35,105 bases of DNA from JBBAFM01 sp041655415 (GCA_964429195.1 CAYSBC010000016.1:1-35105), one strand, 5' to 3'. Counted from the stretch's first letter, positions 24,359 to 33,249 are shown. The notes: generated from the letters alone by a model not told the origin. Made by a program: numbers and translations.

Positions 24359-24562
24359 ATGAGTAGAATAGTTTGCCGCGTGGCGAGCTGTGCATATTTT
24401 AATAACAATGCATGTACCGCTGACGAAATCGAAGTAGAAAACCAAAATAATTCTTTCTCTAATAGCAGCGAGGAAACACTATGCAACACTTTCAAGCCTA
24501 GAAAAAATAGTAACAATAATCGCAGTGGCATTAGCAATAGCACCAGCAATCGTTTTTTATAA
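24359..24562 (+). CDS. DUF1540-type small Cys protein
   Basis: A 67-aa protein with an N-terminal Cys pattern C-x4-C-x7-C (residues 6-19) and a later Cys near residue 42, resembling one DUF1540 domain; these are short clostridial proteins of unknown, possibly metal-binding, function. The C-terminal 25 residues are Asn/Ser-rich and probably disordered. The real coding strand is supported by a perfect AGGAGGTG site six bases before the ATG and by the shared hairpin terminator just after the stop. It lies opposite to, and between, whiA and yvcK. Confidence 0.85.
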   Translation: MSRIVCRVASCAYFNNNACTADEIEVENQNNSFSNSSEETLCNTFKPRKNSNNNRSGISNSTSNRFL

Positions 24563-24570
24563 TTACTGCT

Positions 24571-24614
24571 AAAAAAAAGCTTGCATACCTTAAACCGAAA
24601 TGCATGCTTTTTTT
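24571..24614. terminator. Bidirectional terminator between the DUF1540 gene and yvcK
   Basis: AAAAAAAGC-T-TGCAT (24572-24586) pairs with ATGCA-T-GCTTTTTTT (24600-24614), with one T-T mismatch and a 13-base loop. There are seven T residues on the plus side and eight on the minus side. The yvcK stop codon is in the loop and its last codons form one arm. It would end both converging transcripts and so separate yvcK transcription from whiA. Confidence 0.85.
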
Positions 24615-25600
24615 ATTTCCAATTCTCTTACTTGATTAAAAAGCTTCATAATATCCATAGCTATTTGATCAGCATCATGCCTTATATAGCCCTTCTTTAC
24701 ATCAATATAAGGGCCTTCCACAATAGCTATCCCATAATTATTGAGCCTGGCAAAATCATCTGTCATTAATAAGACAGGTTCCGCCCCATCCTCTTGGTAT
24801 TTGGGTAGAATATCCTCTGGGATTTTTCCATTATTCACAAAAACATACTCAATAATATTTTCATCTGCATGATCCAGTAGCGCTTTAACATGCCCAGTGA
24901 CACTGTAATGATCCGTTTCCCCCGGTTGTGTCATCACATTAGCGATATAGATTTTGATGGCATTGGATTCACTTATTGCATGAACAATCCCCTGAACTAA
25001 TAGATTGGGTGTAATGCTGGTATAGACGCTCCCGGGACCCAGAACGATAATATCGGCATCATGGATGGATAGTAAAGCATCTGGAATAGCCTTAGGCTCT
25101 GCCGGATCTAAAAAAACCTTCTTGATAGTCGTCTTGTCTTCCAAGACCGCAGAAGATATTTTGGATTCACCCCGAACAATTTTCCCATTCTCCAAAAGAG
25201 CACATAAAGAAATATTTTCTTCTGTAACCGGTATTACCCTTCCCCTTACCGCCAAAATCTCATGTACCTTGGCTATACCTTCTTGAAAATTATTATAAAT
25301 ACCTGTTAAGGCAGCTATAAATAAATTGCCAAAATTTTGTCCTGCTAAACTTCCTTCTTTAAAGCGATATTGAAACAATTCTTCCATATAGGTTTCCGTA
25401 TCGGCCAATGCTAATATACAGTTCCTTATATCTCCCGGCGGTAACATCCCAAGGTCTTCTCTGAGTTTGCCGGATCCGCCGCCATCATCAGCAGTCGTAA
25501 CTATGGCTGTAATATGAGTAGATACCTTTTTTAAACCTCTTAAAATAACGGAAAGTCCTGTTCCTCCCCCTATTACAACAATCTTGCAATCATTATTCAA
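24590..25600 (-). CDS. yvcK: YvcK family protein (gluconeogenesis/morphology factor)
   Basis: Nucleotide-sugar-binding protein of the CofD-like fold. In Bacillus it is needed for growth on gluconeogenic carbon sources and for normal wall synthesis. It is 336 aa. The N-terminal KIVVIGGGTGLSVILRGLK and then TTADDGGGSGKLREDLGMLP, PPGDIRNCILAL and VLGPGSVYTSITPNLLV are all diagnostic. The start is TTG with GGGGAGA seven bases ahead. It follows rapZ by about 30 bp. It ends in a strong terminator hairpin that includes its stop codon. Confidence 0.96.
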   Translation of the reverse strand: MNNDCKIVVIGGGTGLSVILRGLKKVSTHITAIVTTADDGGGSGKLREDLGMLPPGDIRNCILALADTETYMEELFQYRFKEGSLAGQNFGNLFIAALTGIYNNFQEGIAKVHEILAVRGRVIPVTEENISLCALLENGKIVRGESKISSAVLEDKTTIKKVFLDPAEPKAIPDALLSIHDADIIVLGPGSVYTSITPNLLVQGIVHAISESNAIKIYIANVMTQPGETDHYSVTGHVKALLDHADENIIEYVFVNNGKIPEDILPKYQEDGAEPVLLMTDDFARLNNYGIAIVEGPYIDVKKGYIRHDADQIAMDIMKLFNQVRELEIKKACISV

Positions 25601-25630
25601 AATTATTCTCCCCTTTACATCCTCCAGGCA

Positions 25631-26470
25631 TTACAAATCCCTATGATTTACTATAATATGCTTTCCTTCCTTCATAAGTATCTCCGCCAGTTCATTAGCC
25701 AAAGCAACTGATCGGTGGTGACCACCCGTACAGCCGATTCCTATAACCAGCTGCGATTTCCCCTCTTTTATATAATAGGGCATTAAAAAATCCACAAGAT
25801 CTTTGACCTTATCTATAAAAACTGTACTTTCTTCCCATTTCATAACATAATCCCTTACCTTTTTATTGTTCCCAGTAAGCTTTTTCATGCTCGCTAAATA
25901 AAAAGGGTTTGGAATAAATCGTACATCGAATACCAAATCTGCTTCCAACAAGATGCCATGTTTGAACCCAAAAGATACTAAATTAATGGGTAAGCTTTCA
26001 ATATCTTGATGTTCATTTACAATCTTCTTGAGTTCCTCCTTTAATTCGGATTCCTGAATATGGGATGTATCTATAATATAATCTGCAATTTCTCTTATCT
26101 TCAGGAGCTTTTCTCTTTCTAATTTTATGCCGTATCCAAGATTACCATCCTTGGTAACAGGATGAATACGCCTGCTCTCTTTAAATCTTCTTACTAAAAC
26201 CTCATCGGAAGCCTCCAGAAATATAACCTTGTAATTAAGCCCATCTTTTTCTAAGTCTTCAATACCTTGTATAAGATCACTAAAGAAGTCCCCACCTCTT
26301 ATGTCCATGACAAGAGCAGCCTTTTCTATATTATCACTTCCCAAGGATAAAAAATTCTGCATCAGCTTAGGCGGAAGATTGTCAATACAATAGTATCCTA
26401 GGTCTTCCATACAATCTACGGCTTTTGTTTTTCCTGCTCCGGATAGTCCGGTGATAATGATTATCTTCAT
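25631..26470 (-). CDS. rapZ: RNase adapter/nucleotide-binding protein RapZ (YvcJ)
   Basis: P-loop protein that hydrolyses nucleotides; in E. coli it controls glucosamine-6-phosphate synthase RNA, and the Bacillus homologue YvcJ affects competence. It is 279 aa. Walker A is GLSGAGKT (residues 8-15), Walker B lies near ALVMDIRGGDFF, and the C-terminal domain has DVRFIPNPFY and the conserved IGIGCTGGHHRSVAL (about 244-258). The ribosome binding site is GAGAGGTG. It sits between the PHP hydrolase and yvcK. Confidence 0.97.
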   Translation of the reverse strand: MKIIIITGLSGAGKTKAVDCMEDLGYYCIDNLPPKLMQNFLSLGSDNIEKAALVMDIRGGDFFSDLIQGIEDLEKDGLNYKVIFLEASDEVLVRRFKESRRIHPVTKDGNLGYGIKLEREKLLKIREIADYIIDTSHIQESELKEELKKIVNEHQDIESLPINLVSFGFKHGILLEADLVFDVRFIPNPFYLASMKKLTGNNKKVRDYVMKWEESTVFIDKVKDLVDFLMPYYIKEGKSQLVIGIGCTGGHHRSVALANELAEILMKEGKHIIVNHRDL

Positions 26471-26494
26471 TTTTGCACCTCTCCCAGAAAATTT

Positions 26495-27226
26495 TTATTC
26501 TCTTACGTTTATTATTCTTGTTAGCGGCAAACCTGCTTCTAGGGCCCTTTGAAGACCAGTATCAAAGCTCCCCACATCTTCTGGCCGATGTGCATCACTG
26601 TTAATAATGAATTTTGCATTTTCTTCAAGGGCGGCTATCTTTATTTCTTCCACATTCAAATGCCCATGACTGTTGTTGATTTCCAGTAGAGTATCAGTTT
26701 CAACGCAGGCTCTAACTACTTCTTTTATATCCACTGCTGCTTTGTCCCCGGGATGGGTCAGTATGTAAATATCATTTTCATACAATGCCCTTATAATAGA
26801 ATTTGTATTGATATGGATAAGTTTTTTACTCTTTAATCCAATTTTATCTGCTAAAAAATTAGTGCCAATCACACCTAGCGACTTCACCGGGTTACTCCCT
26901 AATGCACCGTAGTGATAGCCGGCCAGGATAAAATCAAAATATTCCCTTTCATCTCCAATATCCAACTGACCTGAAGGTGAAATAATATTGGCTTCTACAC
27001 CAAATTTTATTTCAATGTTTGGGTACACTTTTTTTAAGTTCTCAATCTCCTCTCGCATGGATTTTATCTTCTTTCTATCCATGCCATAAGAAAAATGACC
27101 AGGTCCATGATCTGTTATTGCAACAGCTTTTAGCCCTTTTTTCAGTGCCACCTTAACATTATCTTCTATAGTTCCTTTACCATGTGAATGAACGGTGTGT
27201 GTGTGAAAATCATATTCTATAAACAT
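26495..27226 (-). CDS. PHP-domain hydrolase (YcdX-like)
   Basis: Predicted metal-dependent phosphoesterase, 243 aa, comprising a single PHP domain. The metal-binding motifs are visible in order: DFHTHTVHSHG (residues 5-15), AITDHGPGHF (about 36-45), a Glu in GVEANI, LTHPGDK in the middle, and INSDAHRPEDVG near the end. The substrate is unknown. PHP proteins of this type are often found between murB and rapZ in clostridia, so a link to wall metabolism is possible but not shown. The ribosome binding site is weak (AAGGT). Confidence 0.9.
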   Translation of the reverse strand: MFIEYDFHTHTVHSHGKGTIEDNVKVALKKGLKAVAITDHGPGHFSYGMDRKKIKSMREEIENLKKVYPNIEIKFGVEANIISPSGQLDIGDEREYFDFILAGYHYGALGSNPVKSLGVIGTNFLADKIGLKSKKLIHINTNSIIRALYENDIYILTHPGDKAAVDIKEVVRACVETDTLLEINNSHGHLNVEEIKIAALEENAKFIINSDAHRPEDVGSFDTGLQRALEAGLPLTRIINVRE

Positions 27227-27237
27227 ATTTTTACCTT

Positions 27238-28146
27238 TTATTTTAATATTTTTACTTCTTCTTCTAAGTGAACACCAAACTTTTCATAAACGGTGTTTTT
27301 GATGACTGCAATTAAGTCGAGGATATCCTGTGATGTAGCATCCCCTAAATTCACAATAAAGCCTGCATGAAGCGGCGAAACCTGGGCATCCCCTATTCGC
27401 AATCCCTTTAACCCGGCATCTTCGATAAGCTTGCCTGCAAAGTATCCCTCCGGTCTTTTAAAGACACTTCCCGCACTTGGATATTTTAAAGGTTGCTTTT
27501 CCTTCCTTCTATCATTAAATTCCTTCATCTTTGCCTGGATTTCTTCATACTTTCCCTTTTTCAGCTCTAAATCCACCTCAAGAATGACGTAAGGCTCTTG
27601 CTTGAACAGACTGCTCCTATAACCAAACTTCAGGTCTTCTTTTTCTAAATAAACAATTTGACCTCTTGAATTCACAGCACGCAAACCTTTTACAATTTGG
27701 CTCATCTCGCCATCAAAAGCTCCTGCATTCATGACCACAGCTCCGCCTAGGCTACCTGGTATTCCTGCTGCAAATTCCAAGCCTGTTAAATGATGTTCTA
27801 AAGCGGTGATTGCAATTTGAGATAGCAATGCTCCCGACTGAACATTCATATTTTCTCCATCAACCTCTATTTTATTAAAACCATCTTGAATTTTAATGAT
27901 TAAGCCGTTAAATCCTTTATCACTCACTATAATGTTTGAGCCTCTTCCAATGATATACCAATTTAAGTGATGTTCGCTGCATAAGGATATAATAAATTGT
28001 ATTTCCCCTGCACTCTTAGGCACAATTAAATATCTTGCCTTGCCACCTGTTTTAAATGTTGTATGCTCTTTTAACGGAACATTTTTTAGTATTCTGTTTT
28101 TACCTATACATTCAACTAATCGCCTACTTGCCTGTAAAACGCCCAC
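27238..28146 (-). CDS. murB: UDP-N-acetylenolpyruvoylglucosamine reductase MurB
   Basis: FAD enzyme making UDP-MurNAc for peptidoglycan. It is 302 aa from a GTG at 28146, which lies eight bases after GGAGG; the longer TTG start overlaps that site. Motifs: TTFKTGGKARYLIVP, IIGRGSNIIVSDKG (FAD binding), GIPGSLGGAVVMNAGAF, and YPSAGSVFKRP with the Ser of the type II enzyme. It is the first gene of the murB-PHP-rapZ-yvcK group. Confidence 0.97.
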   Translation of the reverse strand: MGVLQASRRLVECIGKNRILKNVPLKEHTTFKTGGKARYLIVPKSAGEIQFIISLCSEHHLNWYIIGRGSNIIVSDKGFNGLIIKIQDGFNKIEVDGENMNVQSGALLSQIAITALEHHLTGLEFAAGIPGSLGGAVVMNAGAFDGEMSQIVKGLRAVNSRGQIVYLEKEDLKFGYRSSLFKQEPYVILEVDLELKKGKYEEIQAKMKEFNDRRKEKQPLKYPSAGSVFKRPEGYFAGKLIEDAGLKGLRIGDAQVSPLHAGFIVNLGDATSQDILDLIAVIKNTVYEKFGVHLEEEVKILK

Positions 28147-28223
28147 TTGATAACCCTCCAATATTATTCTATTTTAGTGTTACCTTTACCGCTTTCCAAA
28201 ACCAATGAACTGTTGCTCTCTTT

Positions 28224-28256
28224 ATTATACATCATTCTTATATATGTTGTTAGCAA
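28224..28256 (-). promoter_or_regulatory. Possible promoter of the murB group
   Basis: A perfect TATAAT is on the minus strand at 28229-28224. The best -35-like TTGCTA (28256-28251) is 21 bases away, which is too far, and the hexamer at proper spacing is poor. The -10 box and its position between genes are the only support. Confidence 0.3.
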
Positions 28257-28293
28257 TTTTGAGAATTTTCCTCATTTTTTCAACGTTTTCATA

Positions 28294-29406
28294 CTATTTG
28301 AGCGTGACCCTATCCGCTTCATATAAGGCATTAATAAACTTTTTATCCAGCCTTTTTACCCCATGCTCAAGCTTGCCCATATCACTGTTTTTGTCATACA
28401 AAGAATCCAAATGGCGACTAATGGAAAAAGCATTATATTGGTATAAATTCTTTTGCTCTTCTTCCGATGTCAACTCTTTTACAAGTTTCCTGCACATCTG
28501 AAGTTTTTCAGGATTATCTTGTCTGAAGATGCCGTAGGCTATACATTCACCATGAATATAGGCTTCATCCATCATAAAATTTATTATTCTATACTGAGAG
28601 TTATTGTCTAGCATATGGAAATGCTCTGTTAAAGCCATACTATCGCATAGAATGATAGTAAAACTTCCACCTTCAATAGCCTTTTTTATTTGACTTTTAT
28701 TGCTATTTTGCCCCTTTATCAATATTTCATCTACCAGGGGCTTATCTCTATTTTTTTCTAAGCTTAAACTAAGCATGGCTGCCTGATTATAAAGAATTTT
28801 TCCATCCTTTAATGAGGTGATAAGGGCTTCAAGCGTCTCATTGTTCAAAGTATCCTGACTGTTGAAGTTTTCCTCCACATTAAGTAACATGATTACCGGG
28901 TTGATGAGCCTAGGAATTCCATACACTGTATTTTGATAGCTTATAACCCCTTGAACACCCGGAACATAGTTCTCCTTTTCTTCTTCAAAGCTTTCTAATA
29001 GACCCATAGCAAGTATTTCTTTATCGCTGCCAATGGGAGCAATATCCGGTAGCCCTCCAATCTTCGCAGCAGCTTTTATTTCTGCTAGTCCTCGTTCTTT
29101 GTCCATTGGCTTAAATTCTACAAAGATACCCTTATTTTCTTTTTCAAATTTCCTTATTTTTTCACGGAGCCACCCATACTGTGTTGCTGATTCCTTACTA
29201 TAGTAAGGGTAATCCCAAATAGTTATAACACCTTTCCACCCTTCCTTTTTTTCTTCAGTCTCTTTTACCTCGGTTTTATAACTTTCAAAAAACACCGGTC
29301 CACCTATTAAAAAAAAGATGATCATAGCTGAAATACCAATTTTGATAAATTTTATAAAAATCTCCTCCTTAATTTTTTTCGTGTATTCATAATTATTCAT
29401 ATCCAT
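28294..29406 (-). CDS. Membrane-anchored extracellular solute-binding-like protein
   Basis: A 370-aa protein resembling family 1 solute-binding proteins of ABC importers. After a basic N-terminus there is one hydrophobic helix (about residues 22-40) without a lipobox Cys or obvious signal-peptidase site, so it is probably held by an uncleaved anchor. The periplasmic-type fold begins at GVITIWDYPYY (about 59-69) and continues with LREKIRKFEKENKGI, GLPDIAPIGSDKEIL and YGIPRLINPVIMLLN, which follow the family pattern. No permease or ATPase gene is adjacent. It is divergent from the arg operon. It could bind a sugar or peptide as a receptor-type subunit; the ligand is unknown. Confidence 0.8.
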   Translation of the reverse strand: MDMNNYEYTKKIKEEIFIKFIKIGISAMIIFFLIGGPVFFESYKTEVKETEEKKEGWKGVITIWDYPYYSKESATQYGWLREKIRKFEKENKGIFVEFKPMDKERGLAEIKAAAKIGGLPDIAPIGSDKEILAMGLLESFEEEKENYVPGVQGVISYQNTVYGIPRLINPVIMLLNVEENFNSQDTLNNETLEALITSLKDGKILYNQAAMLSLSLEKNRDKPLVDEILIKGQNSNKSQIKKAIEGGSFTIILCDSMALTEHFHMLDNNSQYRIINFMMDEAYIHGECIAYGIFRQDNPEKLQMCRKLVKELTSEEEQKNLYQYNAFSISRHLDSLYDKNSDMGKLEHGVKRLDKKFINALYEADRVTLK

Positions 29407-29444
29407 TCATCATCCAATTATGGGTCCTTTTCCATAAACCTATT

Positions 29445-29472
29445 ATTATCGCCATTTCTAAGTGGTCTTCAA
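29445..29472 (-). promoter_or_regulatory. Possible sigma-A promoter of the solute-binding-like gene
   Basis: Minus strand: TTGAAG (29472-29467), 16 bases, GATAAT (29450-29445), about 40 bases before the start codon. Reasonable boxes, but no further support. Confidence 0.4.
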
Positions 29473-29527
29473 CAAAAGCATGCTTTCGAACTCCTTTGAA
29501 GTAAATGTATATTTATAACAAACCAAT

Positions 29528-29553
29528 GAATAAAAATATTGCAATTTTTATTC
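29528..29553. promoter_or_regulatory. ArgR/AhrC operator (ARG box) of the arg operon
   Basis: Perfect inverted repeat GAATAAAAAT (29528-29537), spacer attgca, ATTTTTATTC (29544-29553). The left arm with its flanks matches the Bacillus ARG-box consensus CATGAATAAAAATKCAAK closely. The argG -35 box lies in the centre, so a bound arginine repressor would block RNA polymerase. A weaker similar stretch around 29574-29595 might be a second site. Confidence 0.78.
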
Positions 29554-29566
29554 GCTCTGTTATAAT
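29539..29566 (+). promoter_or_regulatory. Sigma-A promoter of argGHF with extended -10
   Basis: TTGCAA (29539-29544), 16 bases, TATAAT (29561-29566) with an upstream TG one base before, forming an extended -10. It lies about 50 bases before the argG start and within the ARG box. Confidence 0.75.
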
Positions 29567-29618
29567 CTTATTATGCAATTTTATAAATAATGTATCTTTT
29601 ACATTAGGAGGACAAACA

Positions 29619-30827
29619 ATGAAGAAAGAAAAAGTAATTTTAGCCTATTCGGGGGGTTTAGATACTTCTGTTATATTAACTTGGTTAAAAGAAGAATATG
29701 ATTATGATGTCGTAACGGTTTGTATTAATGTGGGTCAAGAAGATGATTTTGATGCCATCGAGAAAAAAGCTTATGCGACCGGTGCTGTAAAATCCTATAT
29801 TATAGATGCAACAGAAGAATTCTTAACAGATTATGTATTCCCGACTCTTAGGGCTCAAGCTGTTTACGAAAACGATTACTTGCTTGGTACTTCTTTCGCT
29901 AGGCCCCTCATCGCAAAAATATTAGTAGACATAGCTGAAAAAGAAGGGGCTACTACTATTGCTCATGGAGCAACAGGTAAAGGAAATGATCAGGTTCGAT
30001 TTGAATCGACTATACATGCTTTAAACCCTTCCTTGAAAATAATGGCTCCATGGCGAATATGGGATCTGCATTCCAGAGAAGATTGCATCGATTACGCTAA
30101 AAAATATAATATTCCTATCGCGCAAACAAAAGAAAAAATATATAGCCGAGATCAAAATATCTGGCATACCAGTCATGAAGGCGGCAACTTAGAGAATCCA
30201 TGGAATGAGCATTTAGAGGATATCCACGTCATGAGCCTTCCTCCTGAAAAGGCAAAAGATAATCCTACCTATATCGAAATTGGTTTTGAACAAGGAGTTC
30301 CGGTTTCAATCGATGGAAAAAAAATTAAACCGATTACATTGGTAAAGGTGTTAAATGAAGTAGGGGGAGAAAATGGCGTTGGTACAATTGATATTGTAGA
30401 AAACAGACTTGTTGGCATGAAGTCTAGAGGAGTATATGAAACTCCAGGAGGTACAATCCTTTACAATGCACACAGGGCATTGGAAAAGCTTGTATTGGAT
30501 AGATCAACCCTTTCTTTTAAAAATATTGTTGCTCAAAGATATGCTGAGCTGGTTTATGATGGCTTGTGGTTCACTCCCCTAAGAGAAGCGTTACAGTCTT
30601 TTGTGGATTCAACTCAAAAAACTGTTACAGGAACTGTTCGTATGAAACTTTATAAAGGAAATTGTATTGCTGTTGCTTCAGAGTCGCCATACTCCCTTTA
30701 CAATGAAGAATTTGCAACCTTTGCCGCAGACGAAGTCTATAACCAAAAGGATGCGGAAGGTTTCATCAACCTGTTCTCATTACCTATGAAAATACGCGCC
30801 ATTATGAATATGAAGAACAAAAAGTAA
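29619..30827 (+). CDS. argG: Argininosuccinate synthase
   Basis: Joins citrulline and aspartate using ATP, the penultimate step of arginine synthesis. It is 402 aa from the ATG at 29619, which has AGGAGG seven bases ahead; the frame is open for another 38 codons upstream but without a site. The ATP pyrophosphatase loop is AYSGGLDTSV (about 9-18). GKGNDQVRFE and the YSRDQNIWHTSHEGG stretch are family signatures. It is first of three arg genes, with argH starting 17 bases after its stop. Confidence 0.98.
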   Translation: MKKEKVILAYSGGLDTSVILTWLKEEYDYDVVTVCINVGQEDDFDAIEKKAYATGAVKSYIIDATEEFLTDYVFPTLRAQAVYENDYLLGTSFARPLIAKILVDIAEKEGATTIAHGATGKGNDQVRFESTIHALNPSLKIMAPWRIWDLHSREDCIDYAKKYNIPIAQTKEKIYSRDQNIWHTSHEGGNLENPWNEHLEDIHVMSLPPEKAKDNPTYIEIGFEQGVPVSIDGKKIKPITLVKVLNEVGGENGVGTIDIVENRLVGMKSRGVYETPGGTILYNAHRALEKLVLDRSTLSFKNIVAQRYAELVYDGLWFTPLREALQSFVDSTQKTVTGTVRMKLYKGNCIAVASESPYSLYNEEFATFAADEVYNQKDAEGFINLFSLPMKIRAIMNMKNKK

Positions 30828-30844
30828 AAATGAGGAGGAACATG

Positions 30845-32221
30845 ATGAAACTTTGGGGAGGACGATTTTCTAAAGAAACGGATACTATTGTAGATGCATT
30901 CAATGCCTCTATCACTTTTGACAGCAAATTATATCGGCATGACATACAAGGCAGTATAGCTCATGCAAAAATGTTAGCAAAGCAAGGCATTCTATCCGAT
31001 TCCGAAGCAAGCTTAATTATAGAAACTTTAGAAAATATTTTAGATGATATTGAAAACGGAGAGATCGAGTTTTCCATTGATTTAGAAGATATTCATATGA
31101 ATATCGAAAAAATATTAACAGACCGTATAGGGGATACAGGTAAAAAACTTCACACAGCCCGTAGCAGAAATGATCAGGTTGCAGTGGATATACGCCTGTA
31201 TATGAGGGATGTAATCACTGAAATTGAAGGTCATATTCGAAATCTTCTCAGAACTCTTTTGGAATTAGCAGAAAAACATCAAGACACCATCATACCAGGC
31301 TATACGCATTTGCAAAGAGCACAGCCTGTCACCTTGGCCTTTCATATGATGGCTTATTTTCAAATGTTTACTCGTGATTTAGACCGGTTGAAGGATTGTT
31401 ATAAACGAACGAATTGTCTACCTTTAGGCTCCGGTGCTCTTGCGGGCACGACCTATTCAACAGACCGACATTTTCTAATGCAGGAATTAGGTTTTGATAA
31501 AATTTGTACCAATGCTATGGATGCGGTAAGCGATAGGGACTTTGCCATTGAATTTATCAGCAATGCTTCAATCATCATGATGCATCTTAGTAGATTCTGT
31601 GAAGAGCTGATTCTTTGGAGTTCCTCGGAGTTTGGTTTTGTTGAGATGGATGACGCTTATAGTACCGGGAGTAGCATCATGCCACAAAAAAAGAACCCGG
31701 ACGTAGCTGAGCTTATCCGGGGGAAAACAGGCAGTGTTTATGGAAATTTAATAAACATCTTAACGCTTATGAAAGCTCTTCCCCTTGCCTATAACAAAGA
31801 TATGCAGGAAGACAAGCCGCCTTTATTCCATACAGCGGATACTTTAAAAGACTGCCTGATCATTTTTGAGGCTATGATAAAAACCCTCAAAATTAATCAA
31901 GAAAAAATGTTCGTATCCGCAAAAACAGGTTTCATGAACGCTACGGATGCTGCCGATTTTTTAGTTTCTAAGGGCATCCCCTTTAGAAAATGCCATGAAA
32001 TCGTTGGTCATATTGTTTTAGACTGTATTCAAAGCGGTAAAGCTATAGAAGATTTATCTTTAGCTGAGTTGCAGGGCTATTCACCGGAATTTGACGATTC
32101 AGTCTATGATAAAATAAATATAAAAAGCTGTATCGAAGCAAAAAAATCTTTTGGTTCAACTTCTTCTGTCAGTGTTCAACAAATGATTGAAGAAGCAAAA
32201 AAATATTTAGAACGGGAATAA
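30845..32221 (+). CDS. argH: Argininosuccinate lyase
   Basis: Splits argininosuccinate into arginine and fumarate. It is 458 aa from the second of two adjacent ATGs, six bases after GAGGAGG; the first ATG at 30842 is nearly as good. MKLWGGRFSKETD is the typical N-terminus. HTARSRNDQVA and the fumarase/lyase signature GSSIMPQKKNPD (with the catalytic Ser loop) are present. It lies between argG and argF. Confidence 0.98.
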   Translation: MKLWGGRFSKETDTIVDAFNASITFDSKLYRHDIQGSIAHAKMLAKQGILSDSEASLIIETLENILDDIENGEIEFSIDLEDIHMNIEKILTDRIGDTGKKLHTARSRNDQVAVDIRLYMRDVITEIEGHIRNLLRTLLELAEKHQDTIIPGYTHLQRAQPVTLAFHMMAYFQMFTRDLDRLKDCYKRTNCLPLGSGALAGTTYSTDRHFLMQELGFDKICTNAMDAVSDRDFAIEFISNASIIMMHLSRFCEELILWSSSEFGFVEMDDAYSTGSSIMPQKKNPDVAELIRGKTGSVYGNLINILTLMKALPLAYNKDMQEDKPPLFHTADTLKDCLIIFEAMIKTLKINQEKMFVSAKTGFMNATDAADFLVSKGIPFRKCHEIVGHIVLDCIQSGKAIEDLSLAELQGYSPEFDDSVYDKINIKSCIEAKKSFGSTSSVSVQQMIEEAKKYLERE

Positions 32222-32231
32222 GGAGGCCTTG

Positions 32232-33245
32232 ATGTCTATGAATTTATTAGGACGCAGTTTATTAACCTTACTCGACTTTACTCCGGATGAAATCAATTAT
32301 TTGATTGAAACTGCAGCAATTTTAAAGGAAAATAAAAAGAAAAAAATGAAACAAAATTATTTAGAAGGTAAAAATATTGTCCTCTTGTTTGAAAAAACCT
32401 CTACCCGAACACGATGCGCCTTTGAAGTGGCCGCAATGGACGAGGGTGCCGGTGTTACATTTTTAGGCTCACAGGATAGCCAAGTAGGTAAAAAAGAAAG
32501 TATCATCGATACTGCCAAGGTGCTTGGACGATTCTATGATGGCATAGAATTTCGTGGGTTTCACCAAGAAACAGTAGAGACTTTGGCCAAATATTCAGGG
32601 GTGCCGGTTTTCAATGGACTTACAGATTCTTATCACCCTACTCAGGTCTTGGCTGATCTTTTAACCATAAAAGAACATAGTCCTCAACCTCTCCAGGAAA
32701 ACCATGTGGTTTTTGTAGGTGATGGAAGAAACAATATGGCCATTTCTCTTATGATTGCATGTGCAAAACTAGGAATAGACTTTACCTGTTTGGCTCCACA
32801 GTCCCTCTTCCCAGGGCAGAACATATTAACCAAGGTTTCAGAAATAGCTAAAATATCAGGGTCTAAATTAAACTTTAGTGAGAATACAGACGCCCTAAAA
32901 GGTGCCGATGTCATCTATACAGATATATGGGTCTCTATGGGCGAAGAACATCTTGTTGAGGAAAGAGTTAAAATATTATCCCCTTATAAAGTAACAAGTG
33001 AGATGCTGGAAAAAACAAATAACCCCAATGTGCTCTTTATGCACTGTCTTCCATCCTTCCACGACATGACAACCGGTTTTGCCAAGAATATTTTTGAGGA
33101 ATACGGTCTGGATATATGCGAGGTTTCCGATGAGGTATTTAATGGGAAGCATTCCATCGTCTTTGATGAGGCGGAAAATAGACTGCATACAATCAAGGCC
33201 ATTTTGGTAACCTCCATGTCAGAGAAATGGTATGAATCCCTATAA
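32232..33245 (+). CDS. argF: Ornithine carbamoyltransferase
   Basis: Makes citrulline from ornithine and carbamoyl phosphate, the step before argG, so the three genes convert ornithine to arginine. It is 337 aa from the ATG at 32232, five bases after AGGAGG. The carbamoyl-phosphate site STRTRCAFEVAA (about 56-67), the DGIEFRG block, HPTQVLADLLTI, and the ornithine-site HCLPSFHD are all present. The family includes catabolic versions, but the location with argGH and the ARG box argue for synthesis. A strong terminator follows. Confidence 0.96.
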   Translation: MSMNLLGRSLLTLLDFTPDEINYLIETAAILKENKKKKMKQNYLEGKNIVLLFEKTSTRTRCAFEVAAMDEGAGVTFLGSQDSQVGKKESIIDTAKVLGRFYDGIEFRGFHQETVETLAKYSGVPVFNGLTDSYHPTQVLADLLTIKEHSPQPLQENHVVFVGDGRNNMAISLMIACAKLGIDFTCLAPQSLFPGQNILTKVSEIAKISGSKLNFSENTDALKGADVIYTDIWVSMGEEHLVEERVKILSPYKVTSEMLEKTNNPNVLFMHCLPSFHDMTTGFAKNIFEEYGLDICEVSDEVFNGKHSIVFDEAENRLHTIKAILVTSMSEKWYESL

Positions 33246-33249
33246 TGAT

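Noticed and set aside
24307..24549. Open frame on the minus strand opposite the DUF1540 gene, Leu-rich translation
   Set aside because: No ribosome binding site, and its Leu richness mirrors the Asn/Ser codons of the opposite strand. The plus-strand gene has a perfect site and a Cys motif.
28264..28278. Small hairpin TGAGGA-AAA-TTCTCA after the solute-binding-like gene as a terminator
   Set aside because: Only six pairs, and no T run follows on the minus strand.
29362..29370. Strong AAGGAGGAG inside the start region of the solute-binding-like gene
   Set aside because: No ATG, GTG or TTG in frame follows within 4-12 bases (only ATT/ATA). It encodes Glu-Glu and is probably coincidental.
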